Assembly (NCBI RefSeq): GCF_009791395.1
Contig: NZ_WSZK01000007.1
Coordinates: 1-64,000 of the forward strand
From: Halomarina oriensis
Lineage (GTDB): Archaea > Halobacteriota > Halobacteria > Halobacteriales > Haloarculaceae
Reading direction: 5' to 3'
DNA: 64,000 bases
The translations under genes were made by a program, and so were the position numbers. A model generated the notes under the pieces. It was not told the origin of the DNA. It searched no databases and saw only the letters and a program-made list of their open reading frames with translations. Below, piece after piece: positions 36,058 through 44,586 of the stretch (the first letter of the stretch is position 1; each line of letters starts with the position of its first letter).

Positions 36058-37002
36058 TCAGACGAGGTCGCGTTCGATCTCTCGAAGCGGTTCGACCGCC
36101 TCGACGAGCGCCGTCTGCGCTTCGTCGTCGAGACGGCGATACGGTGGGCGCACCTCGCCGGCCGGTCGCCCGCTGACCTCCGCGAGCGCGTGGAGGATAG
36201 CCGGGGAGTTCGAGACGATAGGCCGGCCCGGAAGCGAGCTGACGTCCCCCCAGACCTGCGCGAGCGTCCTGTTGACCCGCATCGTCCAGTCGTCGTGGTG
36301 GTTCCCGTCGCGACACTCCCGGTAGAATCGGAGCATAGTCTGGGGTGCGGCCCACGTCAGGATGCCGATGAACCCCTTCCCACCGAGCTGTGAGTCGTGC
36401 CAGAACGGGCAGTCGTACGAGGAGATAACGTTGATACGGTCGGAGAGACCGAGGATACGGTCGTAGTGTGGCGTCGAGTAGTTCGAGTCCTTGACCGCCT
36501 TGACCGAGGGGATGTCGACGAGCTCCTCCCGCCAGGTCTCGGGAGTGATGTCGACGCCCGTCGCCGGGGGGTAGTTGTAGACGATGACGCCGATGTCGCC
36601 GTTCAGGGCGTCGTCGACGTCCCGATAGAAGTCACCGACCCACTCCTGCTGGAGCGGAATCATGTACGGGAGTTCGATCATCGTCCCGTCGGCTCCGGCC
36701 GCTTCGGCGTACGTCGCACGTCGAATCGCTTCCTGCTGGTTCTGTGCCGACGCCCCGACGACACAGGCGATGTCGTCGGCCGCATCGACGACGGTGTCGG
36801 TCACGGCGTCGAACTCGGCCTCCGAGGGAGCCATCGACTGGCCCATCGTGGCGAACTGGATGACGCTGTGGACCCCCTGGTCCTCCAGCCACTCGACGTT
36901 CGAGCGAATCCCGTCGTGGTCGATGTCGTAGTTCTCGTCCAGACACAGCGGCGAGAGCGCGTGTATCCCTTCCAGTGGCTTCCGTTCGAAGTGTACAGTC
37001 AT
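36058..37002 (-). CDS. DapA/N-acetylneuraminate-lyase family protein, paralogue 2
   Basis: This 314-aa protein aligns along its whole length with the one at 23592. Both share EGIxALSPLCL, VIVYNYPP with the active Tyr, AVKDSN with the Schiff-base Lys, and FWHDSQLGGKGFIGILTW. Its start overlaps the stop of an ornithine cyclodeaminase family gene by four bases, so the two are one operon. A lyase or deaminase acting on a pyrroline- or keto-type acid together with a ketimine reductase is a reasonable guess, but it is inference. Confidence 0.93.
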   Translation of the reverse strand: MTVHFERKPLEGIHALSPLCLDENYDIDHDGIRSNVEWLEDQGVHSVIQFATMGQSMAPSEAEFDAVTDTVVDAADDIACVVGASAQNQQEAIRRATYAEAAGADGTMIELPYMIPLQQEWVGDFYRDVDDALNGDIGVIVYNYPPATGVDITPETWREELVDIPSVKAVKDSNYSTPHYDRILGLSDRINVISSYDCPFWHDSQLGGKGFIGILTWAAPQTMLRFYRECRDGNHHDDWTMRVNRTLAQVWGDVSSLPGRPIVSNSPAILHALAEVSGRPAGEVRPPYRRLDDEAQTALVEAVEPLREIERDLV

Positions 37003-38030
37003 GGTTGGTGGTCGAACAGACGTAGCGAAGACCCGATGCCCGCCTGTTTAGCTCTTTCGTACACCAGGTGAGACACCGCGACGTCCAGCGCCGGCATCCC
37101 CATGTGGACCATCACCGTCCGTTCGTCCGCCGACTCCCGGCCGGTCGTCTCACCGGTGACGACGTCGGTCAACTCGCCGTGGACGTCGTCGTACGACAGC
37201 CCCTCCGGTGCGGTGATGCCGACTTCCTCGCCGTCGATCCACAGTCGGTCACGCTCCTCGACGCCGATGACCCACTTGTCCGCCGCCGCACTGAACGTCG
37301 GGTCGAGGTCCTGGAACCCGTTCGTCGCCGCGATGTGGGTCCCCGGCTCTATCCACTCCGCCATCACGATGGGTGACTCCGCCGTCGTCACCATGCAGAT
37401 GACGTCCGCTCCGGAGATCGCGGACTCGGCGTCCGCGTAGCCTTCGACCGTCGCGTCGGTCTGTTCGTTCATCTCCCCGACGAACGTCTCGCGAGTCTCG
37501 TCGTCGATGTCACACGCGTTGATTCGTTCGAGGTCGAACAGCGCGTCCATCACCCGCAGGTGGGTTCGTCCCTCCATGCCACAGCCGACGATGGCGAGGG
37601 TCGACGACTCCGGTCGCGCCAGATACTTCGCCCCGACCCCCGCGTGACAGGCCGTTCGCATCCCCGTCACTAGCTGCCCTTCGAGGAGTGCGAGGGGCAT
37701 CGCCGTCGACGCGTCCGAGAGGACGTTGACCGCACTCAACGTCGGCAGACCGCGCCTGGCGTTCTGCTGGTAGACACCGAGCCACTTGTTCCCCGCCACA
37801 CCGAGCGGTTCGATGTACGCGGGATAGCTCGACACGTTGCCGAACCCGAACTCGTCGCCACGCTTTGCGAGCCAGATCTCGATCGGATTGGTCTGCTCGA
37901 CCTGCCCGTCGCCGACCCACCGGAAGGTGTCCTCGACCCGTTCGAGACAGTCTTCCGGGGAAGCGGCGGCACCGATGTCGTCCCGAGAGAGGAATAGCAA
38001 CTCCCCAGGGGACGGGCTGTCAGTTTCCAT
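36999..38030 (-). CDS. Ornithine cyclodeaminase/mu-crystallin family protein, paralogue 2
   Basis: This 343-aa protein starts at the ATG at 38030. A TATATA box 31 bases upstream rules out a longer N-terminus. It has FLSRDDIGAA, VAGNKWLGVYQ, MRTACHAGVGAKYLA, the Rossmann site IVGCGMEGRTH, ADVICMVTTAESP and GTHIAATNGF. It resembles the protein at 13509 over its whole length. Family reactions include pyrroline-2-carboxylate reduction and ornithine cyclodeamination. It is the first gene of a two-gene operon with the DapA-family lyase. Confidence 0.92.
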   Translation of the reverse strand: METDSPSPGELLFLSRDDIGAAASPEDCLERVEDTFRWVGDGQVEQTNPIEIWLAKRGDEFGFGNVSSYPAYIEPLGVAGNKWLGVYQQNARRGLPTLSAVNVLSDASTAMPLALLEGQLVTGMRTACHAGVGAKYLARPESSTLAIVGCGMEGRTHLRVMDALFDLERINACDIDDETRETFVGEMNEQTDATVEGYADAESAISGADVICMVTTAESPIVMAEWIEPGTHIAATNGFQDLDPTFSAAADKWVIGVEERDRLWIDGEEVGITAPEGLSYDDVHGELTDVVTGETTGRESADERTVMVHMGMPALDVAVSHLVYERAKQAGIGSSLRLFDHQP

Positions 38031-38455
38031 ACGGAACCAGTGTATCGACCGAGACGGTATATAGCTACTCCTGCTCCCGCCGAAATCCAACACACTGGGC
38101 GCTCCTGATGGGAATCGCGTATCCACACCCACTCGCAGCTACAGACGGTCGTGAACAGCGGCCGGTTGGGCCGCGAGCGGTCCTCCGAAGGACCCGTGGA
38201 ATCGACCAGGGACCGACCGCCCTCGGACTCGAACGGAACCCACCGATTGCAGAGGGCTCCCTGCAGCGAACCACTCCGTCGCTTCTGGCCGGACACGACT
38301 TCCGTGTGTATCCGTGCGACGAGGTCGGACGGCGGTCCGACCGGGCACCGTCCGTCCGTGCCGGCCCCCACACCAAGCACCCAATCGCAGAGCATCGCCC
38401 GCGGACGGACCTGTCGCTGGATCTCTGTCGAGTCACGTACCGCCCAACCGCGGTC
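38031..38455. other. 425-bp intergenic stretch with one promoter
   Basis: Apart from the TATATA element near 38058-38063 that serves the cyclodeaminase-family gene, nothing recognisable was found. Open frames here are basic and Ser/Arg-rich and look like noise. It separates two genes on the minus strand. Confidence 0.5.
38058..38063 (-). promoter_or_regulatory. TATA box of the cyclodeaminase/DapA-family operon
   Basis: On the minus strand the context is GCTATATACCG, about 31 bases before the ATG at 38030. The match to the archaeal TATA consensus is strong and fixes the start codon. Confidence 0.6.
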
Positions 38456-39475
38456 TCATCGCGCAGTCTCGGAGACGTGCCCGTACGCGTCACTGATTCG
38501 GCTGTAGGCGTCCTGTGGCAACGACAGCGACAGTGCGCTCAGGTTGTCTCGGAGCTGGTCGACGGTTCGCGGTCCGACGACAGGTATCGGCGTGAACGCC
38601 GCGTGCCGCTCGTGTGCGAGCAGCCACGCGAGCGCCACCTGCGTGGGTGTCGCGTCCAACTCCTCCGCGACGGTTCGGATGGTATCGAGGACTCGCCAGT
38701 CGCGCTCCGGGCGGTCGAGGAACCCCCGATCACGGCTGGCTCGCGACGCACTCGGCTCCGGTGTCGACCGCTCGTACTTGCCGGTGAGGAACCCACCGGC
38801 CAACGGTGAGTAGACACAGATGCCGACGTTCGAGTCGACGCACGCGTCGAGGTACGGTGCGACCGGGGCACGATGGACCGCGTTGTACTTCGGCTGTGTG
38901 ATCGATACCGGTTCCCAGCCGTTGACGTCGCTCGTCCACTGGGCTTTGACGAGCTGCCACGCGGCGGCCGTACTGAGACCGATGTGGTGGACTCTACCGG
39001 CCCGAACGGCATCGTCGAGCGTCGACAGCGTCTCCGTGATGGGGGTGTCGTCGTCCCACCGATGGAGATAGTAGATGTCGACGTAGTCGGTGCCGAGACG
39101 GTCGAGGGTCCCACGAAGCTGTGCTCGGACGTGCTTGCGGGACAGTCCAGCGTCGTTCGGACCATCGCCCATGTCCCCGTACACTTTCGACGCGACGACC
39201 ACCGACTCGCGGTCGCGTCCGTCCAGCCACTCGCCGATGTAGCGTTCCGCACGCCCTTCGACGGGACGACCGTACGAGTTCGCAGTGTCGATGAAGTTGA
39301 CACCTTGGTCGAAGGCCGTGTCGAGGAGGTCGTGGGCGGTCTCCCGGTCGATTATCTGCTCGTCGAGACGCCGCGTTCGGTCGGTGTTGACTGCCCGACC
39401 GAAGCGGGCGGTTCCGAGGCAGAGTCGCGAGACGCTCAGTCCCGTCCCGCCAAGTGTCGTGTACACACTCGACAC
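38456..39475 (-). CDS. Aldo/keto reductase family oxidoreductase
   Basis: The protein is about 339 aa if it starts at the GTG at 39475. An ATG at 39550 would add 25 Ser/Thr/Arg residues, and ACTTTTGC about 25 bases before 39475 looks like a promoter. Family motifs are LGGTGLSVSRLCLGT, FIDTANSYG (Asp and Tyr of the catalytic tetrad), VVVASKVYG (Lys), YYLHRWD (His) and YSPLAGGFLTGKY. It reduces aldehydes or ketones with NADPH in the cytoplasm. It lies between the cyclodeaminase operon and a peptide-binding lipoprotein on the same strand. Confidence 0.88.
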   Translation of the reverse strand: MSSVYTTLGGTGLSVSRLCLGTARFGRAVNTDRTRRLDEQIIDRETAHDLLDTAFDQGVNFIDTANSYGRPVEGRAERYIGEWLDGRDRESVVVASKVYGDMGDGPNDAGLSRKHVRAQLRGTLDRLGTDYVDIYYLHRWDDDTPITETLSTLDDAVRAGRVHHIGLSTAAAWQLVKAQWTSDVNGWEPVSITQPKYNAVHRAPVAPYLDACVDSNVGICVYSPLAGGFLTGKYERSTPEPSASRASRDRGFLDRPERDWRVLDTIRTVAEELDATPTQVALAWLLAHERHAAFTPIPVVGPRTVDQLRDNLSALSLSLPQDAYSRISDAYGHVSETAR

Positions 39476-39597
39476 TGGAGTGCCAGCGGCAAAAGTCCCG
39501 GTCGTTCGACGAGAACCCGACGCCGGAGCGAGCAAACCCCTGGTCGTCACTGTCGCCGCCCCACCAGTTCGGGGGTAGCTACCGTGGCGTCTCGCGG

Positions 39598-41319
39598 TCA
39601 GAGCGTGACGTCTGTCCAGTGGACGAAGTACGCGATGGGATACCAGTCGTGTTCGAGAAACGCCTCCAGACCGCCGACCGGGTTCTGGTTGCCGTACGTC
39701 CGGTTGATCGTCATCACGGGGACCGCTGCAGCCTGCTCCATCACGAACCGCTGGGCCTCCTTGACCGCTTCCACTCGGGCCGCCTCCTCGGGTGCGGACT
39801 TCGCCGTCTCGATTAGCTCGTCGAGTTCGCTACTCTCGATCATAGAGTTGTTGAACCCGCCAGTCGTTGCGACGTTGTCGCTGTGAAACGCCGAGTCGAG
39901 GAAGTCGACCGCGAAGTACGCGCCAGTTCCGCCCGTGAGCGTGTGGTACTCCTGATTCTCCAGTTTGCTGTAGAACGTCCCTCCCTCGACGACTTCGAGA
40001 TTCACCTCGACGCCGACCTCACCGAGCAGCGACTGTGCGACCTCGCCCTGTGTCGACCACTGATTGAGGTCGAACGCGAGCATCGTGAGCGTCAGCGAGT
40101 CCCCGTCTTTGGTCCGCGTTTCACCCTGTGAGGCGTTCGTCCATCCCGCCTCCTCGAACAGTTGACGGGCCTTCTCGGCGGTCTCCTCGTATCCGACCTC
40201 CATCGCGGCTTCTTCGGTGAGTCCGTTGACGCTCGAGGGTGGCGCGAGCGCGTGAATCTGCGTCCCGTGTCCACCGACCGCCGCGTTGACGATCGGTTCA
40301 CGTCGAATCGCGTGAGCAATCGCCTTCCGAACGGTGATGTCGTCGGTCGGGGACCGCTGCATGTTCAGCGGGAAGTACGCCGGATACGGGAAGTCGGTCT
40401 CGTGGACTGTCGCACCGTCGCTGTCCGCGACGTTCTCGATATCACTCAGTGGGATGTAGCTCGTCCCGTCGACGTTCCCCGACGTCAGTTCGTTGATTCG
40501 TGTCGTCGCCTCCGGAATGACGCGAAACTCGACAGCCGAGACGTTCGCTGGCCCGGTGTTGTCCGCGAACTCCGGTCCCCAGGTGTACTCGTCGAACCGG
40601 GAGAGCGAGATACTCTGGCCCTGGGACCACTGGTCGAACGAGAACGGACCGGTTCCGACGACGGACCCGACGCCGTAGTCTTCGCCCGCGTCGTCGACGG
40701 CCGCCTTCGAGACCATCCCCACGTACCAGTTCGTGAGCAGTGTCGGCAACCGGGGTTTCGGGCTGTCGTAGCCGACCGTCAGCTCCATCTCCCCGGTCGC
40801 CTCGACCCGTGCCGGGTCACCGAGGATGTAGGCGTTCGTCCCGACGTCGAGGAACCGATCGATGTTCCACGCGGCGGACTCCGCGTCGAACGTTTCGCCG
40901 TCGTGGAACGTCACACCGTCTTTGATGGTGAAGGTGAACTCGCTCGCGTCGTCGTTGCGCTCGGTGTTGCTGACCAAGTGCGGAACGGGCTTTTTCTCTT
41001 GGTCGAGGCGGAACAACGGCTCGGTGACGGCGTCGAGCACGAGCTGCTCGGGGACCCGCCTGGTCTCGTGCGTGTCGAGCGTGGTTGGTTCGCTCCCGAG
41101 GGCGAAGGTGAACGTCCCGCCGGAGCGACTACCACTATCTGGGTCGTCGTCCGTCCCAGTCCCTCCTCCACCCCCGTCGGTACTGTCGGTCCCGTTCCCT
41201 TGACCACCACCCAGACAACCCGCGAGCAGGGCCGTCGTCCCTCCGGCTCCCATCACTTTCATGAATCGGCGGCGGTCGTCTGACGGTACATCCGTCGGTG
41301 TAGTTGACTCGTTCGTCAT
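39598..41319 (-). CDS. Peptide-type ABC transporter substrate-binding lipoprotein
   Basis: This 573-aa protein has a Tat motif (DRRRFMKVMG, about residue 15-24), hydrophobic core and lipobox LAGC. A Gly/Thr/Asp linker follows. The mature part matches SBP family 5: AVTEPLFRLD, FTIKDGVTFHDGETFDAES, VGTGPFSFDQW and VRKAIAHAIRR. TTTAAGTG near 41353-41360 is a plausible promoter. It is not joined to permease or ATPase genes. The Dpp-type operon at 29410-33370 lacks a binding protein, so this could serve it. Confidence 0.93.
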   Translation of the reverse strand: MTNESTTPTDVPSDDRRRFMKVMGAGGTTALLAGCLGGGQGNGTDSTDGGGGGTGTDDDPDSGSRSGGTFTFALGSEPTTLDTHETRRVPEQLVLDAVTEPLFRLDQEKKPVPHLVSNTERNDDASEFTFTIKDGVTFHDGETFDAESAAWNIDRFLDVGTNAYILGDPARVEATGEMELTVGYDSPKPRLPTLLTNWYVGMVSKAAVDDAGEDYGVGSVVGTGPFSFDQWSQGQSISLSRFDEYTWGPEFADNTGPANVSAVEFRVIPEATTRINELTSGNVDGTSYIPLSDIENVADSDGATVHETDFPYPAYFPLNMQRSPTDDITVRKAIAHAIRREPIVNAAVGGHGTQIHALAPPSSVNGLTEEAAMEVGYEETAEKARQLFEEAGWTNASQGETRTKDGDSLTLTMLAFDLNQWSTQGEVAQSLLGEVGVEVNLEVVEGGTFYSKLENQEYHTLTGGTGAYFAVDFLDSAFHSDNVATTGGFNNSMIESSELDELIETAKSAPEEAARVEAVKEAQRFVMEQAAAVPVMTINRTYGNQNPVGGLEAFLEHDWYPIAYFVHWTDVTL

Positions 41320-41542
41320 GCGTGGCAACACACTACACACTATCGTTCTCGCACTTAAACGGTTGGTTCGTCGGCACGATTCGGAGACAGGGAACGGTGG
41401 AGGCGGTGGTGGCGTCCGACCGATGGCGAGCCGGTCCCGGACGATAGCTACCTGCCCACGGCTGCTCGGTCGAGATTCCCTGCGTCCGCGTTCGTAGCGT
41501 GGTAATCCGAACCTATTTGATTCGGTGTCGTGAGGAACTGGC

Positions 41543-42307
41543 ATGAGTCTCCTCGACGAGAAGACCGTCGTCGTCACCGGAGGCGCGAGCGGTAATGGCC
41601 GCGCCATCGCAAAGACCAGTGCCCGGCACGGTGCGGACGTCGTGGTCGCAGACATCCAAGAGACGCCGAGAGAGGGTGGTGTTCCGACCCACGAGTGGAT
41701 CGAAGACAACACGGACCGAGCGGCGACGTTCGTCGAGTGCGACGTGACCAGTACCGCGGCGCTGGAGCGCGCCGTCGACACTGCCGACGAGTTCGGTGGA
41801 ATCGACGTCATGGTGAACAACGCAGGCGTCATCTCCGACACTCCGCTGCTCGAACTCGACGAGACGGAGTATCGGCGAGTGACCGACGTGAACGTCAAGG
41901 GCGTCGTCTTCGGAACGAAGGTCGCGGGGCTTCGACTCCTGGAACGCGGTGGTGGAGCGATCGTCAACGTCTCGAGTACGCTCGGCATCAGGGGGTCCGG
42001 AGCGTATCCGCTCTACTCCGCGACGAAAGGCGCGGTCCGGATGTTGACGTACTCGACCGCCGAGACGCTGTCTCCCGACGTCCGGGTGAACGCGGTCCAC
42101 CCCGGAACGATCGAGACCCGAATGAACGTCGAGGACATCGACGTCCTCGATTCGGCGACCGGCGAGGACCTCCGAGAGGGGGTTCCCGCTGGTCGGTTCG
42201 GTCGCCCGGAGGAGGTCGCTGACAGCGTCGTCTACTTGGCCAGCGAGATGGCATCGTACGTCACCGGAAGTTCGCTGCTGGTCGACGGTGGGGAGACGAA
42301 CGTGTGA
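41543..42307 (+). CDS. Short-chain dehydrogenase/reductase (SDR), EPREGG subgroup
   Basis: This 254-aa SDR has TGGASGNGRAIA with the same Asn as the SDR at 2687, then VNNAGV, NVSSTLGIRG and YSATK. It shares TPREGGVPTHEWIEDNTD and FVECDVTS with the genes at 2687 and 18463. CTATTTGATTCG about 27 bases upstream is the probable TATA region. It is divergent from the peptide-binding lipoprotein. NAD is expected from Asp in VVVADIQ. Confidence 0.92.
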   Translation: MSLLDEKTVVVTGGASGNGRAIAKTSARHGADVVVADIQETPREGGVPTHEWIEDNTDRAATFVECDVTSTAALERAVDTADEFGGIDVMVNNAGVISDTPLLELDETEYRRVTDVNVKGVVFGTKVAGLRLLERGGGAIVNVSSTLGIRGSGAYPLYSATKGAVRMLTYSTAETLSPDVRVNAVHPGTIETRMNVEDIDVLDSATGEDLREGVPAGRFGRPEEVADSVVYLASEMASYVTGSSLLVDGGETNV

Positions 42308-43368
42308 GCGACGGTCGTACAGCCGGAACGCGTCGCCGACGTTCGTCGGTGGTCGTCCGAGCAGTTCGCACGAGTCGGTAGAGTGCCAACATCTTCGAGC
42401 GACCCGCTCTCGGAGGTCTCCCGGCATCAACCACGCGGCCGCGGTCGGTCCTCCGTGGCGCCGAGAACGACCCCAGACGGGCGATTCGGGTCCGGCCTCG
42501 TGAGGGGGTCGTTCGGTTCTACTCCCCCGACCGTCGCATCAGACTCCCGTACACTCGAACGCCGGCCAACTCGACGGCACCGTCGTGCCGACGCTGGACC
42601 CCCGGCGTCGGGACGGTCGGTGACCTGGGTCGAACCAGAACCGACCCGCGGCCGAGTCGAGTGAGAGAGTCGGCAACACGAACGGCAGGCGTGCATCCCG
42701 TTCGCCATCGGGAAACAGACGTGCTAGCATTCCCCGTGGCCCCGTCGGTGAACCACTCGAACTCGCCGTCCCAGCACGGTGGGGTCCCTCGTCGAAGGGA
42801 CGACGCCCGACGCTCTCGGGAACGGGTGTCGATACAGCGGTAGCCGCCAGTGTGAGGGGAGTAGCGGGCCGTGTCACCCCGTCGCCAGACACAGATCGGA
42901 GGAACTGTAGCGGTCGTGAGCGGCCCCTGTCCGACGTTTTTGGCGCACTGTGCGTGTATCGTACGCATCGACGTCGTCGTTTCGACCGGCCGGAGCGGGA
43001 GAGAGTCACTCTACGGAGCGACTCGAGGCGTGAGTGGACGGATCTTCCGACGCTGGTGGCCACCATACCCACACGTCCGTTCGACGATGGGGAACGAGGT
43101 ATCCGAACGACATACCGGTCTTTCGCCAGTCGACGGTGCTCGGTGACGGACTCGGGTTCACGCTCGTACTGCTCTCCGTCCGTGATTCACACTGCTGTGG
43201 TCGGCCGTCCCTCCGGTGTGGAGTGCCTCTCACACGCCTCGACGTACGCACCGTAGGATGGTAGAGATAACAAAAATAGTGGTGTTATACTCTCGCCGCC
43301 CGAGCTACGCGCACCGCACACTGGTCCGACCGTTCACGACACCGCAGACACGTTCTGCTGACTCCGGC
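42308..43368. other. 1.06-kb stretch without a convincing gene
   Basis: Frames on both strands give basic, Ser/Arg/Pro-rich products unlike haloarchaeal proteins. The end (about 43257-43295) is clearly AT-richer and includes AACAAAAATAGTGG and GTTATAC. This could be a terminator region for the thioesterase gene or an orphan promoter. No inverted repeat long enough to call an IS end was found. It marks the change from the packed catabolic region to a looser one. Confidence 0.5.
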
Positions 43369-43770
43369 TTACGAGTCGCCACTGGCGGACTCCAACGCCT
43401 CTCGATACCAGTCCGGAAGCGGCCTCGACGTCCCGGTTTCCACGTCGACGAACACCTGAACGGACCGGGCCGCCGCGAACGGCCGGTCCGAGTCACCATC
43501 GTGAATAACGTACTCCATCGGCACGCTCGACCGGCCCAGCTCGCCGACGGAGAGGTCGACCACGACGCTCGCCTCGCCGGCTATCGGTCGGACGAAGTCG
43601 ACCTCCACGTGCGCGAGGACGGTGTCGATGTCGAGCATCGACATCTCGAGGACCGATTCGTAGAACGCGGTACGAGTCGCTTCGAGATACGTGACGTAGA
43701 CGGCGTTGTTGACGTGACCCAACGGGTCGATGTCACGGAAGCGAACGGGAATCGTTGTCTGGAACGTCAT
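43369..43770 (-). CDS. Acyl-CoA thioesterase (hotdog fold, 4HBT/YbgC-like)
   Basis: This 133-aa protein starts with FRDIDPLGHVNNAVYVTYLE. That is the 4-hydroxybenzoyl-CoA thioesterase signature, with the catalytic Asp in DPLGHVNN. Then come TVLAHVEVDFVRPI and the final hotdog strands. It hydrolyses an acyl-CoA to acid and CoA. The ATG at 43770 is 25-30 bases after AAGTTATC, which supports a leaderless start; longer readings are not conserved. It stands alone. Confidence 0.9.
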   Translation of the reverse strand: MTFQTTIPVRFRDIDPLGHVNNAVYVTYLEATRTAFYESVLEMSMLDIDTVLAHVEVDFVRPIAGEASVVVDLSVGELGRSSVPMEYVIHDGDSDRPFAAARSVQVFVDVETGTSRPLPDWYREALESASGDS

Positions 43771-44344
43771 ACTCGGTGGCACGTCGCTCACCGAGATAAC
43801 TTCACCTGCCGGGTCGAGCGGACCGACGAGTCGTCGACACCGACCGACGGGACGAGTCCGAGCGGTTGTGCCGGGGATCCGGACGAGTCTGGCGTGGGCC
43901 GCCGTACTGCTCGAATGGCTGGCCGCGTTCCCCAGAGAGCGGTATCGATGGTTACAGACTCGACCGGTCCATCGGTGTCCAGTCGTCGAACCCGTGTCCC
44001 TATCCGAGAGGATTCGTGTCGACTCCCGTAGGGTGCGCCAGAGGATGCCTGCGTGGTCGTTCGGTTCTCGTCGAATCACGACTACCCTGGCGGGTCGACT
44101 ACCCTGCGCGTCACTTCCGGAGACAGGAGAATCCCCAGTCTCGACCCGAAACCCGGTTTCGTGTTGTCGAACGGTCCGTGGGGTACGACCCGGCCGAACC
44201 GGACGAGAGCGGTACCAGAACCACGGCCAACGGCGATGTCGACTGCGTTCCCACCCACCATCGGACACCCGAGTGGGGGGGCGTACGGAGGTGGGCCTCT
44301 CGGTTAATCGACAGTGCGGTGTACACGTCGCTCGCTGGTCAGAG
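43771..44344. other. 574-bp stretch without a convincing gene
   Basis: Beyond the AAGTTATC promoter element of the thioesterase near 43795-43803, no coding or structural signal was recognised. Open frames here read as Arg/Ser-rich noise. Confidence 0.45.
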
Positions 44345-44470
44345 TCACTGCAGCAGGTTTCTGACGACGAGAGACCCGATTAGCGAGACGAGCACGCCAG
44401 CCAACCAGACGAGTTCGGTCGCCCCAGTCCGACCATCGTCACGACGAGTGAGAATTAGATAGAGACGCAT
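44345..44470 (-). CDS. Small single-span membrane protein (41 aa), hypothetical
   Basis: The frame from the ATG at 44470 to a TGA encodes 41 residues. A charged N-terminal part (LTRRDDGRTGA) precedes one hydrophobic helix, LVWLAGVLVSLIGSLVV, and a short tail. A TGTTAAG element lies 30 bases upstream, at the spacing seen for leaderless genes elsewhere in this window. It sits between the thioesterase region and the GT39-like membrane protein, same strand. No family is recognised. The combination of promoter spacing and a clean TM segment is the support. Confidence 0.5.
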   Translation of the reverse strand: MRLYLILTRRDDGRTGATELVWLAGVLVSLIGSLVVRNLLQ

Positions 44471-44496
44471 CTGGTCGAAGGTTTCGACCGCCTCTA

Positions 44497-44503
44497 CTTA
44501 ACA
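44497..44503 (-). promoter_or_regulatory. TATA-like element before the 41-aa membrane protein
   Basis: The minus strand reads TGTTAAG, centred 30 bases before the ATG at 44470. Confidence 0.4.
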
Positions 44504-44586
44504 GTTCCACTCGCTCGTATCGGTCCGGTCGGCGCTCGCTCACCACCGTAGCGGATCCATCGGACGAAACGCTGGTGTGAGCGTCT

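Noticed and set aside
42339-43072. Overlapping frames between the SDR and the thioesterase considered as small genes
   Set aside because: Products are basic and Ser/Arg/Pro-rich, with no family motif and no promoter at leaderless distance.
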